From contig CAMYKK010000029.1 in the NCBI GenBank assembly GCA_947258975.1, positions 1 to 64,000 on the forward strand: a stretch of DNA of 64,000 nt, given 5' to 3'. Below, piece by piece: positions 1-7,346 of this stretch (position 1 is the first letter of the stretch; each line of letters opens with the position of its first letter). This stretch comes from an uncultured Gammaproteobacteria bacterium (GTDB lineage: Bacteria; Pseudomonadota; Gammaproteobacteria; Arenicellales; JAANXG01). Position numbers and translations under genes: made by a program. The notes beneath the pieces were generated by a model. The model worked only from the letters and a program-made list of their open reading frames with translations, had not been told where the DNA came from and did no database searches.

Positions 1-2
1 CG

Positions 3-137
3 CGTTGGAAAGGCCTTGATCAAAAGCCTTACGGCGACGCTAATGTGGCCCAGGAATGCGTGGCTTGCCACACCCCGGTCAAGGACAACAACTGGGTGTT
101 CACCCGCCCGGCTCCTCTACCACCCGTGGCGAAGTGA
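3..137 (+). CDS. Cytochrome P460-type heme c protein, C-terminal fragment
   Basis: Only the last 44 residues are inside the window; the start lies upstream. The reading frame shows a c-type heme attachment motif, ECVACH, followed about ten residues later by NNWVFT, then a short proline-rich tail and a TGA stop. This arrangement, CxxCH close to the C-terminus with a D/N-x-VFT segment after it, is typical of cytochrome P460 family proteins. These are periplasmic heme proteins that oxidise hydroxylamine or detoxify NO in nitrifiers and methanotrophs. The fragment is too short to separate P460 from related cytochrome c'-beta proteins. A weak stem (149-155 with 172-178) follows the stop. Confidence 0.6.
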   Translation, partial: RWKGLDQKPYGDANVAQECVACHTPVKDNNWVFTRPAPLPPVAK

Positions 138-283
138 ATTCGACTTGAGTCGGTTCGTTGTGGATGGCTTAAACCGACCCCCAGCAGGCATTTGAATTAA
201 GAAGGAACCAATGCCCGGTATGAGGTCCGACCGGCCGTTCACGCAACATGCCCTGAAGGGCGAGGTCTGGCCGCACTTAGAAG

Positions 284-343
284 TAAGTGACTAAGGGCAG
301 TAGGCGTGACCGCCGATCATTTGGCCTAACCATTAGTCACTTA
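284..343. repeat. Perfect 11-bp inverted repeat upstream of CHRD gene
   Basis: TAAGTGACTAA at 284-294 is exactly repeated in inverse as TTAGTCACTTA at 333-343, 38 bases apart. The right arm ends six bases before a -35-like TTGACG. It could be a split activator or repressor site, or a long-loop RNA hairpin. The exact match is seen; the role is inferred. Confidence 0.55.
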
Positions 344-348
344 GAGAG

Positions 349-377
349 TTGACGGACAAAATCCACAATAAGATACT
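349..377 (+). promoter_or_regulatory. Putative sigma70 promoter for CHRD gene
   Basis: TTGACG (349-354) and GATACT (372-377) are separated by 17 bases. They lie about 145 bases upstream of the CHRD start and next to the right arm of the inverted repeat. The -35 matches five of six consensus bases; the -10 is weaker. Confidence 0.4.
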
Positions 378-520
378 TGGTATTTGGGAGAACACGATTG
401 CGTTTCATTCGGATCGTGAAGACTGTCCTGTTAATGCGGAAGGTCTGAATAAGTCAAACCTCCCCTCAATGAATCGGCGCCGCGTTCTGAGTGGCGCATC
501 CACTCAGGAGGAACCTGGTC

Positions 521-1045
521 ATGTACAAAACACAAATATCGATATTGCTATCCACGGCCGCGCTAATCGCAAGCGGTACACTGAATGCGGCTTCTGGCCT
601 GAGGTGTGAGGCAAAGCTCTCGGGCGCGCAGGAGACCCCCAACGTGATAACGGACGCGTCGGGAAAACTCGTGGCGAAGTTCGACGGGGCGTTCACGAAA
701 GTTGACGTAATGCTGCGGGTACGCGGAGCGCCAACTGCCAATCGTGCTCACTTTCACTGTGCACGCCCAGGTGCGAATGGTCCAGTCGCCTTCGGTCTGG
801 TCGATCCTGGCCCCCTCGTTTTCGATGGTGAAGTCGTCAAAGGCACGTTGGTCAACGCCGATTTCACCGGTGCCGACTGTGGGCCGTCAGTCGAGCGCCC
901 GGTCAATAATATTGCGGCGTTAGCATTTGCCATGCGTGATGGGCTCGTCTATATCAATGTCCACACACCGGAGAATCCGGCTGGGGAGGTTCGAGGACAG
1001 ATGTTGTGCAAAGAAAAAGAAGATGACGACAGTAGCAGTGATTAG
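521..1045 (+). CDS. Secreted CHRD-domain protein
   Basis: A 174-residue protein with an N-terminal signal peptide (about residues 1-24, ending near LNAAS) and one CHRD domain. The domain is recognised by the opening LSGAQETPNV, the middle HFHCARPGANGP, and the closing YINVHTPENPAGEVRGQM, which is the usual CHRD end. The tail is very acidic (EKEDDDSSSD). CHRD domains occur in chordin and in many bacterial secreted proteins; their biochemical role is unknown. The ATG at 521 was chosen over a start 30 bases upstream because AGGAGG lies at 507-512 and the signal peptide then begins cleanly. It stands alone, with its own promoter and a terminator downstream. Confidence 0.85.
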   Translation: MYKTQISILLSTAALIASGTLNAASGLRCEAKLSGAQETPNVITDASGKLVAKFDGAFTKVDVMLRVRGAPTANRAHFHCARPGANGPVAFGLVDPGPLVFDGEVVKGTLVNADFTGADCGPSVERPVNNIAALAFAMRDGLVYINVHTPENPAGEVRGQMLCKEKEDDDSSSD

Positions 1046-1062
1046 AACCTGACGGTCAGCAC

Positions 1063-1097
1063 GAGCGACGGGGGCCGCCGTGAGACCCTCGTCGCTC
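1063..1097 (+). terminator. Terminator of CHRD gene
   Basis: A 12-bp stem, arms 1063-1074 and 1086-1097 with one G-U pair, closes an 11-base loop. It begins 17 bases after the CHRD stop and is followed by a weak T-rich run (CTTTCTTTA). Confidence 0.6.
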
Positions 1098-1575
1098 CAC
1101 TTTCTTTACACTACACGTTATTTCTTCCCACTGTTTTGTTACCGCATTTCCCCGCTTCTCGCAACAATCCCCGCCGTTGATGCAGACCGCGTATCGAGGT
1201 GGCACGACAGACACACATCATCCTGGAGCCCTTGTATTTCATCGCTCGTTTGGCGGCCTTGACACTTAGATTGTGGGTCAACCTGACCCGATTTCCTGGA
1301 GAGTTCGTCTCCTACAGCAGTATACGGCAACGTTTCGCGCTGGCGGGTCGCGGTAAATGTTTTGGATATCGTGAAAACAGGACAGCTTCAGAGCATCACA
1401 TCGCGATGACCTGAGCCTCACTCTTAAAAACGTAAGTTTACGATCGACATCGAAACCTGTCACCGCTACGGCGGCGCGGTATTACGGCTACAGCGGGAAA
1501 GCGGAACTTCAAAACGCAAGTTTGTTCGTGCGTCGAACGTCGGGTCCTGGCCGTAGGCCTATTAACAATACCCAA

Positions 1576-1619
1576 GAACGATCGCCGGTGGAGTCGGCCT
1601 CCAGCTCCGGCGATCGTTC
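1576..1619 (-). terminator. Terminator of the secreted-protein gene at 1651
   Basis: GAACGATCGCCGG (1576-1588) pairs perfectly with 1607-1619, and GGAG/CTCC extend the pairing in the loop. It lies about 30 bases past the stop of the minus-strand gene. No strong T-run flanks it on either side, so it may act in both directions or mainly protect the 3' end. Confidence 0.6.
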
Positions 1620-1650
1620 TGGCCTTATTGATGACTAGCGTTCGTGATAT

Positions 1651-2814
1651 TCAATCCTCGCAAAACGCATCGGGAGATAATCTGCACAGTTGGTCCTGTA
1701 GGTCCGGCAGATCGGCGGGAGCGATACCGCAGTTTGCGTCGGTAGCCAGAATGGACAGCGAATCACCGACGCATAATACTTCATCACGCTCACCGGTGGG
1801 TTCCCCATCTTCGAGGTCAACACCCAGCACGAAACCTGTGCCTGCCAAGAAGTACTTGAATTCACCCGCGCCCGGCTCCGGAGGGATAAATTCCTCCGTC
1901 TTCACGCAGCCTCCGTTACAGGGAAAGTTGGGATTGTCGCCATCCTCACCGGGCCCGACGGAGGTCAGGTCGTCTTCCCCGGACACATATCGGATAACGT
2001 CCTCGGCCTCACCGAGTAAGTACTCTTGCCGGTGTGCGTCGTCCGTCTCGGGATCGGCTTTGATCAGGATTCCCGATATCGCAAGATCGCGTCCAGCCTC
2101 GAAGGAACCGTCAAGATTGACCAATGCACCATCCTCGAAATTACGCGCGACTTCGCCACAGTAGTGTACGTCTCCGGTGACAGCATGCTCGGCATAGTAG
2201 TCGTCGGTGACTTCGACGGCAACGTATTCGCCATCTTCCTTCACCAGGACGATATCGACCACGATACGGCAATTAACACCTAGTATTTCCCGCACTTGGT
2301 CTGTCACGGTTACCACAATGGTTTCCTCGAAACCTTCACCGGCCCGGGCTACGTAGGTATGTCCTGGCACCAAAGAAAAATATTCATTACCAATGGGGTC
2401 TGCAACGAAATTACCCTCCATCAACAGTTCGGGAAAGCGATTTTCGCCCAGCAGATCACAGACATCCTCGCGCGCTTCTCTTTGCTCTCCGCAACCCTCT
2501 CTATCTTCCAGGCGTGTTTTCCATGCTATTTCTTTACACTCCCTTCGTTCATCCGCCTCGCCTAGATTGATGCATTTGGCGATTGTCGCGTGGTGCTCTT
2601 CATTAACGTCAAAACGGCATGACCGGAACATCTTGTTCGCGGAGCGTTCGCAAACATTCGACCCATCGTGACTGTCATCGTCGTCGGCTATTGCGGGAAT
2701 GGCCACCGCTGTCAGGGCCATAGCTAGTGCAATGGACAATGCTCTCTCGGCCGCCACGGCAAGCGCGCCCGCGGCAGCGGAGAATGAAGGCAGTTTACGC
2801 ATACGTTTCGTCAT
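1651..2814 (-). CDS. Secreted protein of unknown function
   Basis: A 387-residue exported protein. The signal peptide covers roughly residues 1-43 and ends near PAIADDDD. A charged, Cys-containing region follows (about 45-125). The middle (about 130-290) contains a conserved pattern that I recall from uncharacterised secreted proteins of many bacteria: FSLVPGHTY, then VTDQVREILGVNCRIV, a D-WYA/YYAE-like segment, LDGSFEAG and YRQEY-like HRQEYLLGEAED. The C-terminus is rich in Asp, Glu, Pro and Cys. The first possible start is 69 bases further upstream, but the ATG at 2814 has AGGAG before it and gives the better signal peptide. No enzyme motif was recognised. The gene is monocistronic. Confidence 0.7.
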   Translation of the reverse strand: MTKRMRKLPSFSAAAGALAVAAERALSIALAMALTAVAIPAIADDDDSHDGSNVCERSANKMFRSCRFDVNEEHHATIAKCINLGEADERRECKEIAWKTRLEDREGCGEQREAREDVCDLLGENRFPELLMEGNFVADPIGNEYFSLVPGHTYVARAGEGFEETIVVTVTDQVREILGVNCRIVVDIVLVKEDGEYVAVEVTDDYYAEHAVTGDVHYCGEVARNFEDGALVNLDGSFEAGRDLAISGILIKADPETDDAHRQEYLLGEAEDVIRYVSGEDDLTSVGPGEDGDNPNFPCNGGCVKTEEFIPPEPGAGEFKYFLAGTGFVLGVDLEDGEPTGERDEVLCVGDSLSILATDANCGIAPADLPDLQDQLCRLSPDAFCED

Positions 2815-3503
2815 TTCAATTGCTCCTGTAACAGTTAGATTGTCAATGCGAAACTCATACTGGCACGCCAACATTAATAACACCTTAGTATGAGATAAGA
2901 TCTATGCAGGCAACTGGAATCTAACTTCTCAGCATTTCTGCCTGACGTGGTCAGCGAGAGGATGGCGGTGAGCTTCGGGGCACACGGTCTTCCATCTTCA
3001 GATGCCCTGTTAAAATCGAGACGTTCAGAAAACAACAAACTCTGGGAGACCCATAGATCAAAGCAACACACATGGCGACATGTCCTCTTAAGGATGCTCG
3101 GCAAGAATGGGGGCGGGACGCCTTGGTGCGCGATGCGGGCGAGAGGGATCGGGCGCAGAGGTGCGGGATCAAGGTGCCCCTAACGTAGAGCCACTACCCC
3201 TCGCGCGCCTTACACCCAGTTCACATAGAACGAAGCAAGGCCTTCTATCTAGAACCCTTCTGCATCTGGTCCATGACCTGGTCCAGTATGCGATTGGTAC
3301 ATCGCATCGAACAGGACATCGCCCCGCGCAACCGCAACCTCATGAAGCATATTTTCTCCACCTGAGTTGGAGACGAAAACACCGGGCGGTTCAGGTTCGT
3401 TCAATGGACTCTGTTGATCTCAGGACTTGCGTTCGGTGATGGGTGCGGAGCAGCAGATATCGTATTGATAGGTTTCGCGGACCACAATCCTTGGAAAGTG
3501 GCG
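2815..3503. other. Gene-free stretch, about 690 bases
   Basis: Lies upstream of the secreted-protein gene and downstream of the NlpC/P60 gene, both on the minus strand. Several short overlapping open frames are present on both strands, but none shows a known motif or convincing ribosome binding site. The promoter of the 1651-2814 gene must lie near 2815-2900; I could not define its boxes. Confidence 0.4.
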
Positions 3504-4025
3504 TCAAAGTATCCGCCGTGCCTTCCAGTAGCGCTTGCGCCAATAGTGGTCCTGCAATGAGGATCTCGTCACGCCCTTTGATTCTGAGGCATGAATGAAA
3601 GTACCGCTACCCGCATAGACTCCGACATGTTTGCCGAACCAACCCGTTTTGAAGAACACCAAATCGCCGGGTGCCAACTCGCGCTTGGACACACGCTTGC
3701 CAAGCTTTGACTGTTCCCGGGTTGTGCGTGGTATGCGCACGCCGAACACGTCGCGATAGGTGAGTTGCACGAAGGCCGAGCAGTCCACTCCGCGGCGTGA
3801 CGCGCCACCATAGTGGTGGCGCACACCCCGCCAGGACGAAAAATGACCGTTTAGCGCGTGGCTAACTGCTTGGGGGCGGCGGAGAGCAGGAGTAGGGCCC
3901 TGAGCGGAAGACGCACCGCGCGGCATCGAGCCGATGCCGACGCGATGGTCGGGGACCGGGGCGGTCGCAGTTGCCTGGCAGCCTGTAATGACCCCCAGGA
4001 ACAAGAAGACCAATAACGGGTTCAT
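3504..4025 (-). CDS. NlpC/P60 peptidoglycan endopeptidase lipoprotein
   Basis: A 173-residue lipoprotein of the Spr/MepS type, expected to cleave D-Glu-mDAP or mDAP-mDAP bonds in peptidoglycan. The signal ends in the lipobox VITGC, so Cys16 would be acylated. After a linker, the NlpC/P60 domain covers about residues 60-173. Its catalytic set is visible: Cys82 in DCSAF, His133 in KHVGVY and His145 in FIHAS. Domain size and the GDLVFF strand match MepS. The ATG at 4025 follows GGGAGG at good spacing; a GTG two codons earlier is less likely. It is 51 bases downstream of the SIMPL gene on the same strand, so the two may be co-transcribed. Confidence 0.9.
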   Translation of the reverse strand: MNPLLVFLFLGVITGCQATATAPVPDHRVGIGSMPRGASSAQGPTPALRRPQAVSHALNGHFSSWRGVRHHYGGASRRGVDCSAFVQLTYRDVFGVRIPRTTREQSKLGKRVSKRELAPGDLVFFKTGWFGKHVGVYAGSGTFIHASESKGVTRSSLQDHYWRKRYWKARRIL

Positions 4026-4076
4026 CGTCACCTCCCGTGTTGACGGGATGTGGGGAGTGTAGGCGAATCCTGAATC

Positions 4077-4778
4077 TTAATGCAATATGTTGTACACCAC
4101 TTGGACCGAAGCCCGGATCTCGTTCTCCCCCACCGCCATCGGCACTTGCGAGGCCGCTTGCGCCGCCGCCATCCGATGTGCACGGCGAGGCAGTGGCACG
4201 CTTACCGGTCCCTCCGTAATGAGTTGGACGCCTCCGAGTTTGACGTTGGCCTCCGCCGCATACAGTTCGGCGCGCTCCCGAGCGTTGCGGAAAGCGTTTC
4301 GCCGCGCCTGATCCTTGAGGGAAGACGCATCCTTGAACGCAAACTGAATGCCGGAAATCTGGTTACTGCCCGCCTGAACCAACGCATCCAAGACTGTTGC
4401 GAGTGCATTTAGATCGCGAACTTTCACGGTGACGCCATTGGTGACGCGGTACCCGATTATTGCTGGTGGTTGTTCACGATCCTTGTAATTGAACTCCGGC
4501 TGAACGTTGAATCCTGAAGTTTGCACGTATTTTTTCTCGATACCGTGTTGATTCAAAACGCTCATCACGCGCGTCATGGCGGAACTGTTACGGGACAAGG
4601 CCTCTGAAGCAGAACCGCTGCGGGTCATTACCCCCGTATTCACGACGGCCATATCGGGTGCGGCGCTTACGCTGCCGTTCCCAGTCACGGTAATCGCGGC
4701 CGTGGGTTCATCGGCCCCCGCCATGGCGACAGAGCTGGTGATCAGCAATCCCAATGTCAATAACGATATAATCTTCAT
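4077..4778 (-). CDS. SIMPL (DUF541) domain periplasmic protein
   Basis: A 233-residue exported protein with a signal peptide (about 1-20, ending SVAMAGA). The SIMPL/DUF541 domain fills the rest. Its typical opening ITVTGNGSVSAAPDMAVV is visible, as are GYRVTNGVTVKV and the alpha segment around KDQARRNAFRNARERAE. Family members such as E. coli YggE and the IRAK-binding SIMPL are envelope or cytosolic proteins with loosely defined roles in stress tolerance. It heads a two-gene unit with the NlpC/P60 lipoprotein. A -10-like TATAAT lies on the minus strand at 4812-4817, about 35 bases before the start. Confidence 0.85.
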   Translation of the reverse strand: MKIISLLTLGLLITSSVAMAGADEPTAAITVTGNGSVSAAPDMAVVNTGVMTRSGSASEALSRNSSAMTRVMSVLNQHGIEKKYVQTSGFNVQPEFNYKDREQPPAIIGYRVTNGVTVKVRDLNALATVLDALVQAGSNQISGIQFAFKDASSLKDQARRNAFRNARERAELYAAEANVKLGGVQLITEGPVSVPLPRRAHRMAAAQAASQVPMAVGENEIRASVQVVYNILH

Positions 4779-4889
4779 CGATTTCTGTTTGACCGGTTGA
4801 TAGTGGTATAAATTATAGAGATGTTATTATCCACCATTATGCTGAATTATTGCTGAATAATGCATCTTCCTTGGAACTTCAAATCGCCA

Positions 4890-4905
4890 ACCGTTATCTA
4901 ACGGT
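4890..4905. promoter_or_regulatory. 16-bp palindrome upstream of a lipoprotein gene
   Basis: ACCGTTATCTAACGGT has two perfect 7-bp arms around a TC centre. It ends 32 bases before the ATG at 4938 in the divergent region, where an operator would be expected. The symmetry is seen; the function is inferred. Confidence 0.4.
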
Positions 4906-4937
4906 GGTTGATAGTCACGAACTCACAAGAGGTTTCT

Positions 4938-5546
4938 ATGCAGCGGTTCTTGATCCTGGTTGTGGTGGCGTTACTAACAGCCTGTCAGGGTTACTATCAA
5001 AGGCATATCCACGGTAACGAAAACTCGCCTTATTTCCGTGTGCCCGTCGATTCAATGCTAGTGCTCACCACACCTGTCACCATACCCGCCGGAACCGAAC
5101 ATATATTCTTTCAAAATAACAAATTGACGCCCATTCGCGACGTCAATCGCTATCTGCCATATTGCGAGATACAAGTCTCCGCCGCGCGAAGCTCGGCACA
5201 AACCATCGACCCTGACGAGTTCGTCATCTTCAAAATTTATCACTTGAACAAATTTCAACTTGCAGAAGGCGGTCTGATACGTACCGAAATGCGGGACGAT
5301 TCGGGTGGTGAAGATTTCGAGGTCGTCGCGACAGTCATGGAACTCTACTCAGCACAGCAACCGGAGGTGCGCCGCTTGCTGTGTGCGTCGTGGGGTTTGC
5401 CGCAAAGCATGTCATTTGTGACCGTGCACATGATTCGCGAACAATTGGCCGGCTATTTCGATCTTCGCCTCCGGATGGGTGACCTGCCGGCGAGTAAGGT
5501 ACGCATACCAGCGGAACGCACGCGGCGTAACGTGTTGGGGTATTAA
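4938..5546 (+). CDS. Lipoprotein of unknown function
   Basis: A 202-residue protein with a clear lipoprotein signal: MQRFLILVVVALLTAC, lipobox LLTAC, acylated Cys16. The mature part has no domain that I recognise. It has a mixed alpha/beta look, with a Tyr-rich N-terminus (CQGYYQRH), a hydrophobic strand VLTTPVTIPAG and an internal Cys at YCEIQV that could pair with Cys in LLCASWG. The start at 4938 was taken over an upstream frame start because AGAGG precedes it and the signal begins there. It is divergent from the SIMPL gene, separated by a 16-bp palindrome, and appears monocistronic. Confidence 0.7.
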   Translation: MQRFLILVVVALLTACQGYYQRHIHGNENSPYFRVPVDSMLVLTTPVTIPAGTEHIFFQNNKLTPIRDVNRYLPYCEIQVSAARSSAQTIDPDEFVIFKIYHLNKFQLAEGGLIRTEMRDDSGGEDFEVVATVMELYSAQQPEVRRLLCASWGLPQSMSFVTVHMIREQLAGYFDLRLRMGDLPASKVRIPAERTRRNVLGY

Positions 5547-5666
5547 GCCCTAGGTTCGGGTGCGGTGCGCTATGTGCCGATCCATGGGCCCGGGGCGGAA
5601 TCGAGGGCACGCAAATGGGACCGTTGGCCGTCGTGACTTTCCAATGACTTTTTTGTCCGCTTGGTG

Positions 5667-5846
5667 ATGTCCGAAATTCAGCCCAAAGGTGAGCAGCTGC
5701 GGAACGCGGTCCGCTGGCTATCCGAACAACGCCGCTACACCGCCGACGCCATCGGCCAGGCCGCCCGCCGCTTCGATCTGTCACCGGCCGAAGAACAGTT
5801 CTTGTTTGACCACTTCCTCCACGCCGACAACGCCGCCGAGGACTGA
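5667..5846 (+). CDS. Small conserved-type protein, 59 residues
   Basis: A short, charged cytoplasmic protein starting MSEIQPKGEQLRNAVRWLSE and continuing to a segment RFDLSPAEEQFLFDHF. I recall similar small proteins in other proteobacteria with the same order: an N-terminal QPKGExLRxAVRW helix and a C-terminal RFDLSPxEExFL motif. No function is known to me. The ATG follows in-frame TTG and GTG codons, and the ribosome binding site is weak. It lies about 150 bases upstream of the DUF2089 gene in the same direction, separated by an AT-rich promoter region, so it is probably transcribed separately. Confidence 0.6.
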   Translation: MSEIQPKGEQLRNAVRWLSEQRRYTADAIGQAARRFDLSPAEEQFLFDHFLHADNAAED

Positions 5847-5902
5847 CCGGCGGTCAACGCCCGGGTACGGCCGGTGCCGGGCCGCGGTCCCAACCCGCGT
5901 AT

Positions 5903-5950
5903 TTGAATTATATTAAGTAAATGTGCTTTATAATATTAGAAATATTTACT
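5903..5950 (+). promoter_or_regulatory. AT-rich promoter with inverted repeat before DUF2089 gene
   Basis: A very AT-rich island in GC-rich surroundings. It contains a consensus -10 TATAAT at 5929-5934. AGTAAAT at 5916-5922 and its exact inverse ATTTACT at 5944-5950 bracket that -10. TTGAAT at 5903-5908 is a possible but badly spaced (20 bases) -35. The layout suggests repression of the cluster, possibly by the DUF2089 protein itself. Confidence 0.5.
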
Positions 5951-5996
5951 ATTATCAGAATACATATACACAATATTGGCAAACGCGGCTCGAATC

Positions 5997-6356
5997 ATGT
6001 CCGTCATCCACAACCAATGCGGTTACTGTGGTGCCAGCATGCGCATCACTAAGCTGACCTGTGACGATTGCGGCTTTGCCCACGCTGGTGATTTCTACAC
6101 GCCGAGGTTGTATCGGCTTAACCCTGAGGAGCAGCGGTTTATCGAGCTTTTCGTACTCGCCAGCGGCAGCCTGAAGCAGATGGCGGAACTGTTAGGGGTA
6201 TCGTATCCCACGGTCCGCAGCCGGCTCGACAGGCTCATCGAGCGTCTCGAGGACGAAACACGTGCGGACGACAGACGTAAACAGAAGATCCTGGCCGACG
6301 TCGACGCCGGCCGTATTTCGGCAAAGCACGGGATGCGAATGATCGATGCGCTATAG
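5997..6356 (+). CDS. DUF2089-family zinc-ribbon HTH protein
   Basis: A 119-residue protein with two parts. Residues about 8-32 form a zinc ribbon with two CxxC pairs (CGYCG and CDDCG). Residues about 45-85 form a helix-turn-helix, visible as MAELLGVSYPTVRSRLDRLI, which resembles sigma-factor region 4. This order defines DUF2089 proteins, believed to be small transcription regulators often next to membrane-protein genes of unknown role. The ATG at 5997 was preferred to a TTG 21 bases earlier. It begins a tight plus-strand cluster: the next gene starts 9 bases after its stop. It probably controls that cluster from the AT-rich promoter just upstream. Confidence 0.8.
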   Translation: MSVIHNQCGYCGASMRITKLTCDDCGFAHAGDFYTPRLYRLNPEEQRFIELFVLASGSLKQMAELLGVSYPTVRSRLDRLIERLEDETRADDRRKQKILADVDAGRISAKHGMRMIDAL

Positions 6357-6365
6357 GGGCCAACC

Positions 6366-7337
6366 ATGACCACAACATCTTCCGATACCGCGCGCATCGA
6401 CCAAATGCTCAAGGACGGCAAGATCTCGGAACACGAGGCGCATCGGCTACGTGATTCGCTCCATGCACAGCAAGTGCGTGATGAGATCTTTATCAAGCGT
6501 ATTGCCGCGCGGGCAAATTCGTCACGGCGGCGTGTGACGATGTTGTTAATAGTCTGTGGTGCATTCTTTGTCACCGGGCTGGTGGGCGGCCGCCTATGGC
6601 TCCAACAGCCAAACACCGTGGCGATACCCGTCACCGAACATACCGCCCAGGGGCCGGCGACCGCATCTGGGAACCGTACAATCGATTTGCAGGTGTTGAA
6701 TAAAGAAAGGAGCAAGACCATGGGAAACGCAAGATCATTTTCGACTTCGATCTTTGTCATTGTCATCGCAGGCGTAGTGGGCGTTGCAATTCTGCTGATT
6801 TATAATGGATTGGTTGACGCGCGAGAAAAGGTCAACGCGGGTTGGGCGCAAGTGGAAAATCAGTATCAGCGCCGCCTCGATCTGGTGCCGGTTTTAATCG
6901 ATGGCGTGAAGACCTACATGGAGCATGAACGTGAGACGCTCACCGCGCTTACTGAGGCGCGCGCTAATGCGTTGGGCGCGACTAGCGCCTTGGCCGGGCA
7001 GCCGCCCCAAACCAGTGAGCAACTGCGCGTACTCGAGGCCTCGCAGGGTGACGTCAAATCAGCGTTGACACGTCTGTTCGCGGTGGTGGAAAACTATCCG
7101 GACCTCAAGGCCAGCCAGAATTTTTTGACTCTGCAGGATCAGATCGAAGGCAGCGAAAATCGGATCGCTGTAGAGCGGCGCAATTACAATGAATTCTCGC
7201 GCCGTTACAACGCCAAGACCCTAAAATTTCCCTCCAATGTGATCGCCGACCTTTTGGGTTTTGAGGCCAAACCGTATTTTCAAGCCGAATCTGCTGCTAT
7301 GGAGGGTTTGAGTGATCCCTTCGGTAAAAAAAGATAG
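6366..7337 (+). CDS. Membrane protein fused in frame to LemA
   Basis: A 323-residue continuous frame made of two modules. Residues 1-118 carry a short helix resembling a SHOCT/bacterial oligomerisation segment (QMLKDGKISEHEAHRLRDSL) and one transmembrane helix (about 58-78). Residues 119-323 are a full-length LemA protein: an N-terminal membrane helix (FVIVIAGVVGVAILLIY), then the LemA helical bundle with VNAGWAQVENQYQRRLDLVP, FPSNVIADLLGF and PYFQ near the end. A strong ribosome binding site, AAGGAG, lies eight bases before Met119 at 6721, so a free LemA of 205 residues may also be made. LemA proteins are membrane-anchored and poorly understood, and are commonly next to TPM-domain genes, as here. 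Confidence 0.8.
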   Translation: MTTTSSDTARIDQMLKDGKISEHEAHRLRDSLHAQQVRDEIFIKRIAARANSSRRRVTMLLIVCGAFFVTGLVGGRLWLQQPNTVAIPVTEHTAQGPATASGNRTIDLQVLNKERSKTMGNARSFSTSIFVIVIAGVVGVAILLIYNGLVDAREKVNAGWAQVENQYQRRLDLVPVLIDGVKTYMEHERETLTALTEARANALGATSALAGQPPQTSEQLRVLEASQGDVKSALTRLFAVVENYPDLKASQNFLTLQDQIEGSENRIAVERRNYNEFSRRYNAKTLKFPSNVIADLLGFEAKPYFQAESAAMEGLSDPFGKKR

Positions 7338-7346
7338 ATAGCTACG

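Larger units (their letters stand above)
138..520. other. Intergenic region with dyad and promoter
   Basis: No gene was seen between the P460-type stop and the CHRD gene. The region holds a perfect 11-bp inverted repeat (284-294 and 333-343) directly followed by a sigma70-like promoter at 349-377. Both are listed separately. Confidence 0.5.
1046..1650. other. Gene-free stretch between convergent genes
   Basis: About 600 bases between two convergent transcription units. It has one terminator-like hairpin at each end (1063-1097 and 1576-1619). Short open frames in the middle have no recognisable protein features or ribosome binding sites. Confidence 0.5.

Noticed and set aside
1628-2164. Plus-strand open frame of 178 codons
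   Set aside because: It lies opposite the secreted protein at 1651-2814, is Ser/Pro-rich as expected for an antisense frame, and has no motif.
3107-3439. Plus-strand frame of 110 codons in the gap before the NlpC/P60 gene
   Set aside because: No ribosome binding site, no domain, composition unlike the neighbouring genes; competing frames on the other strand are equally weak.
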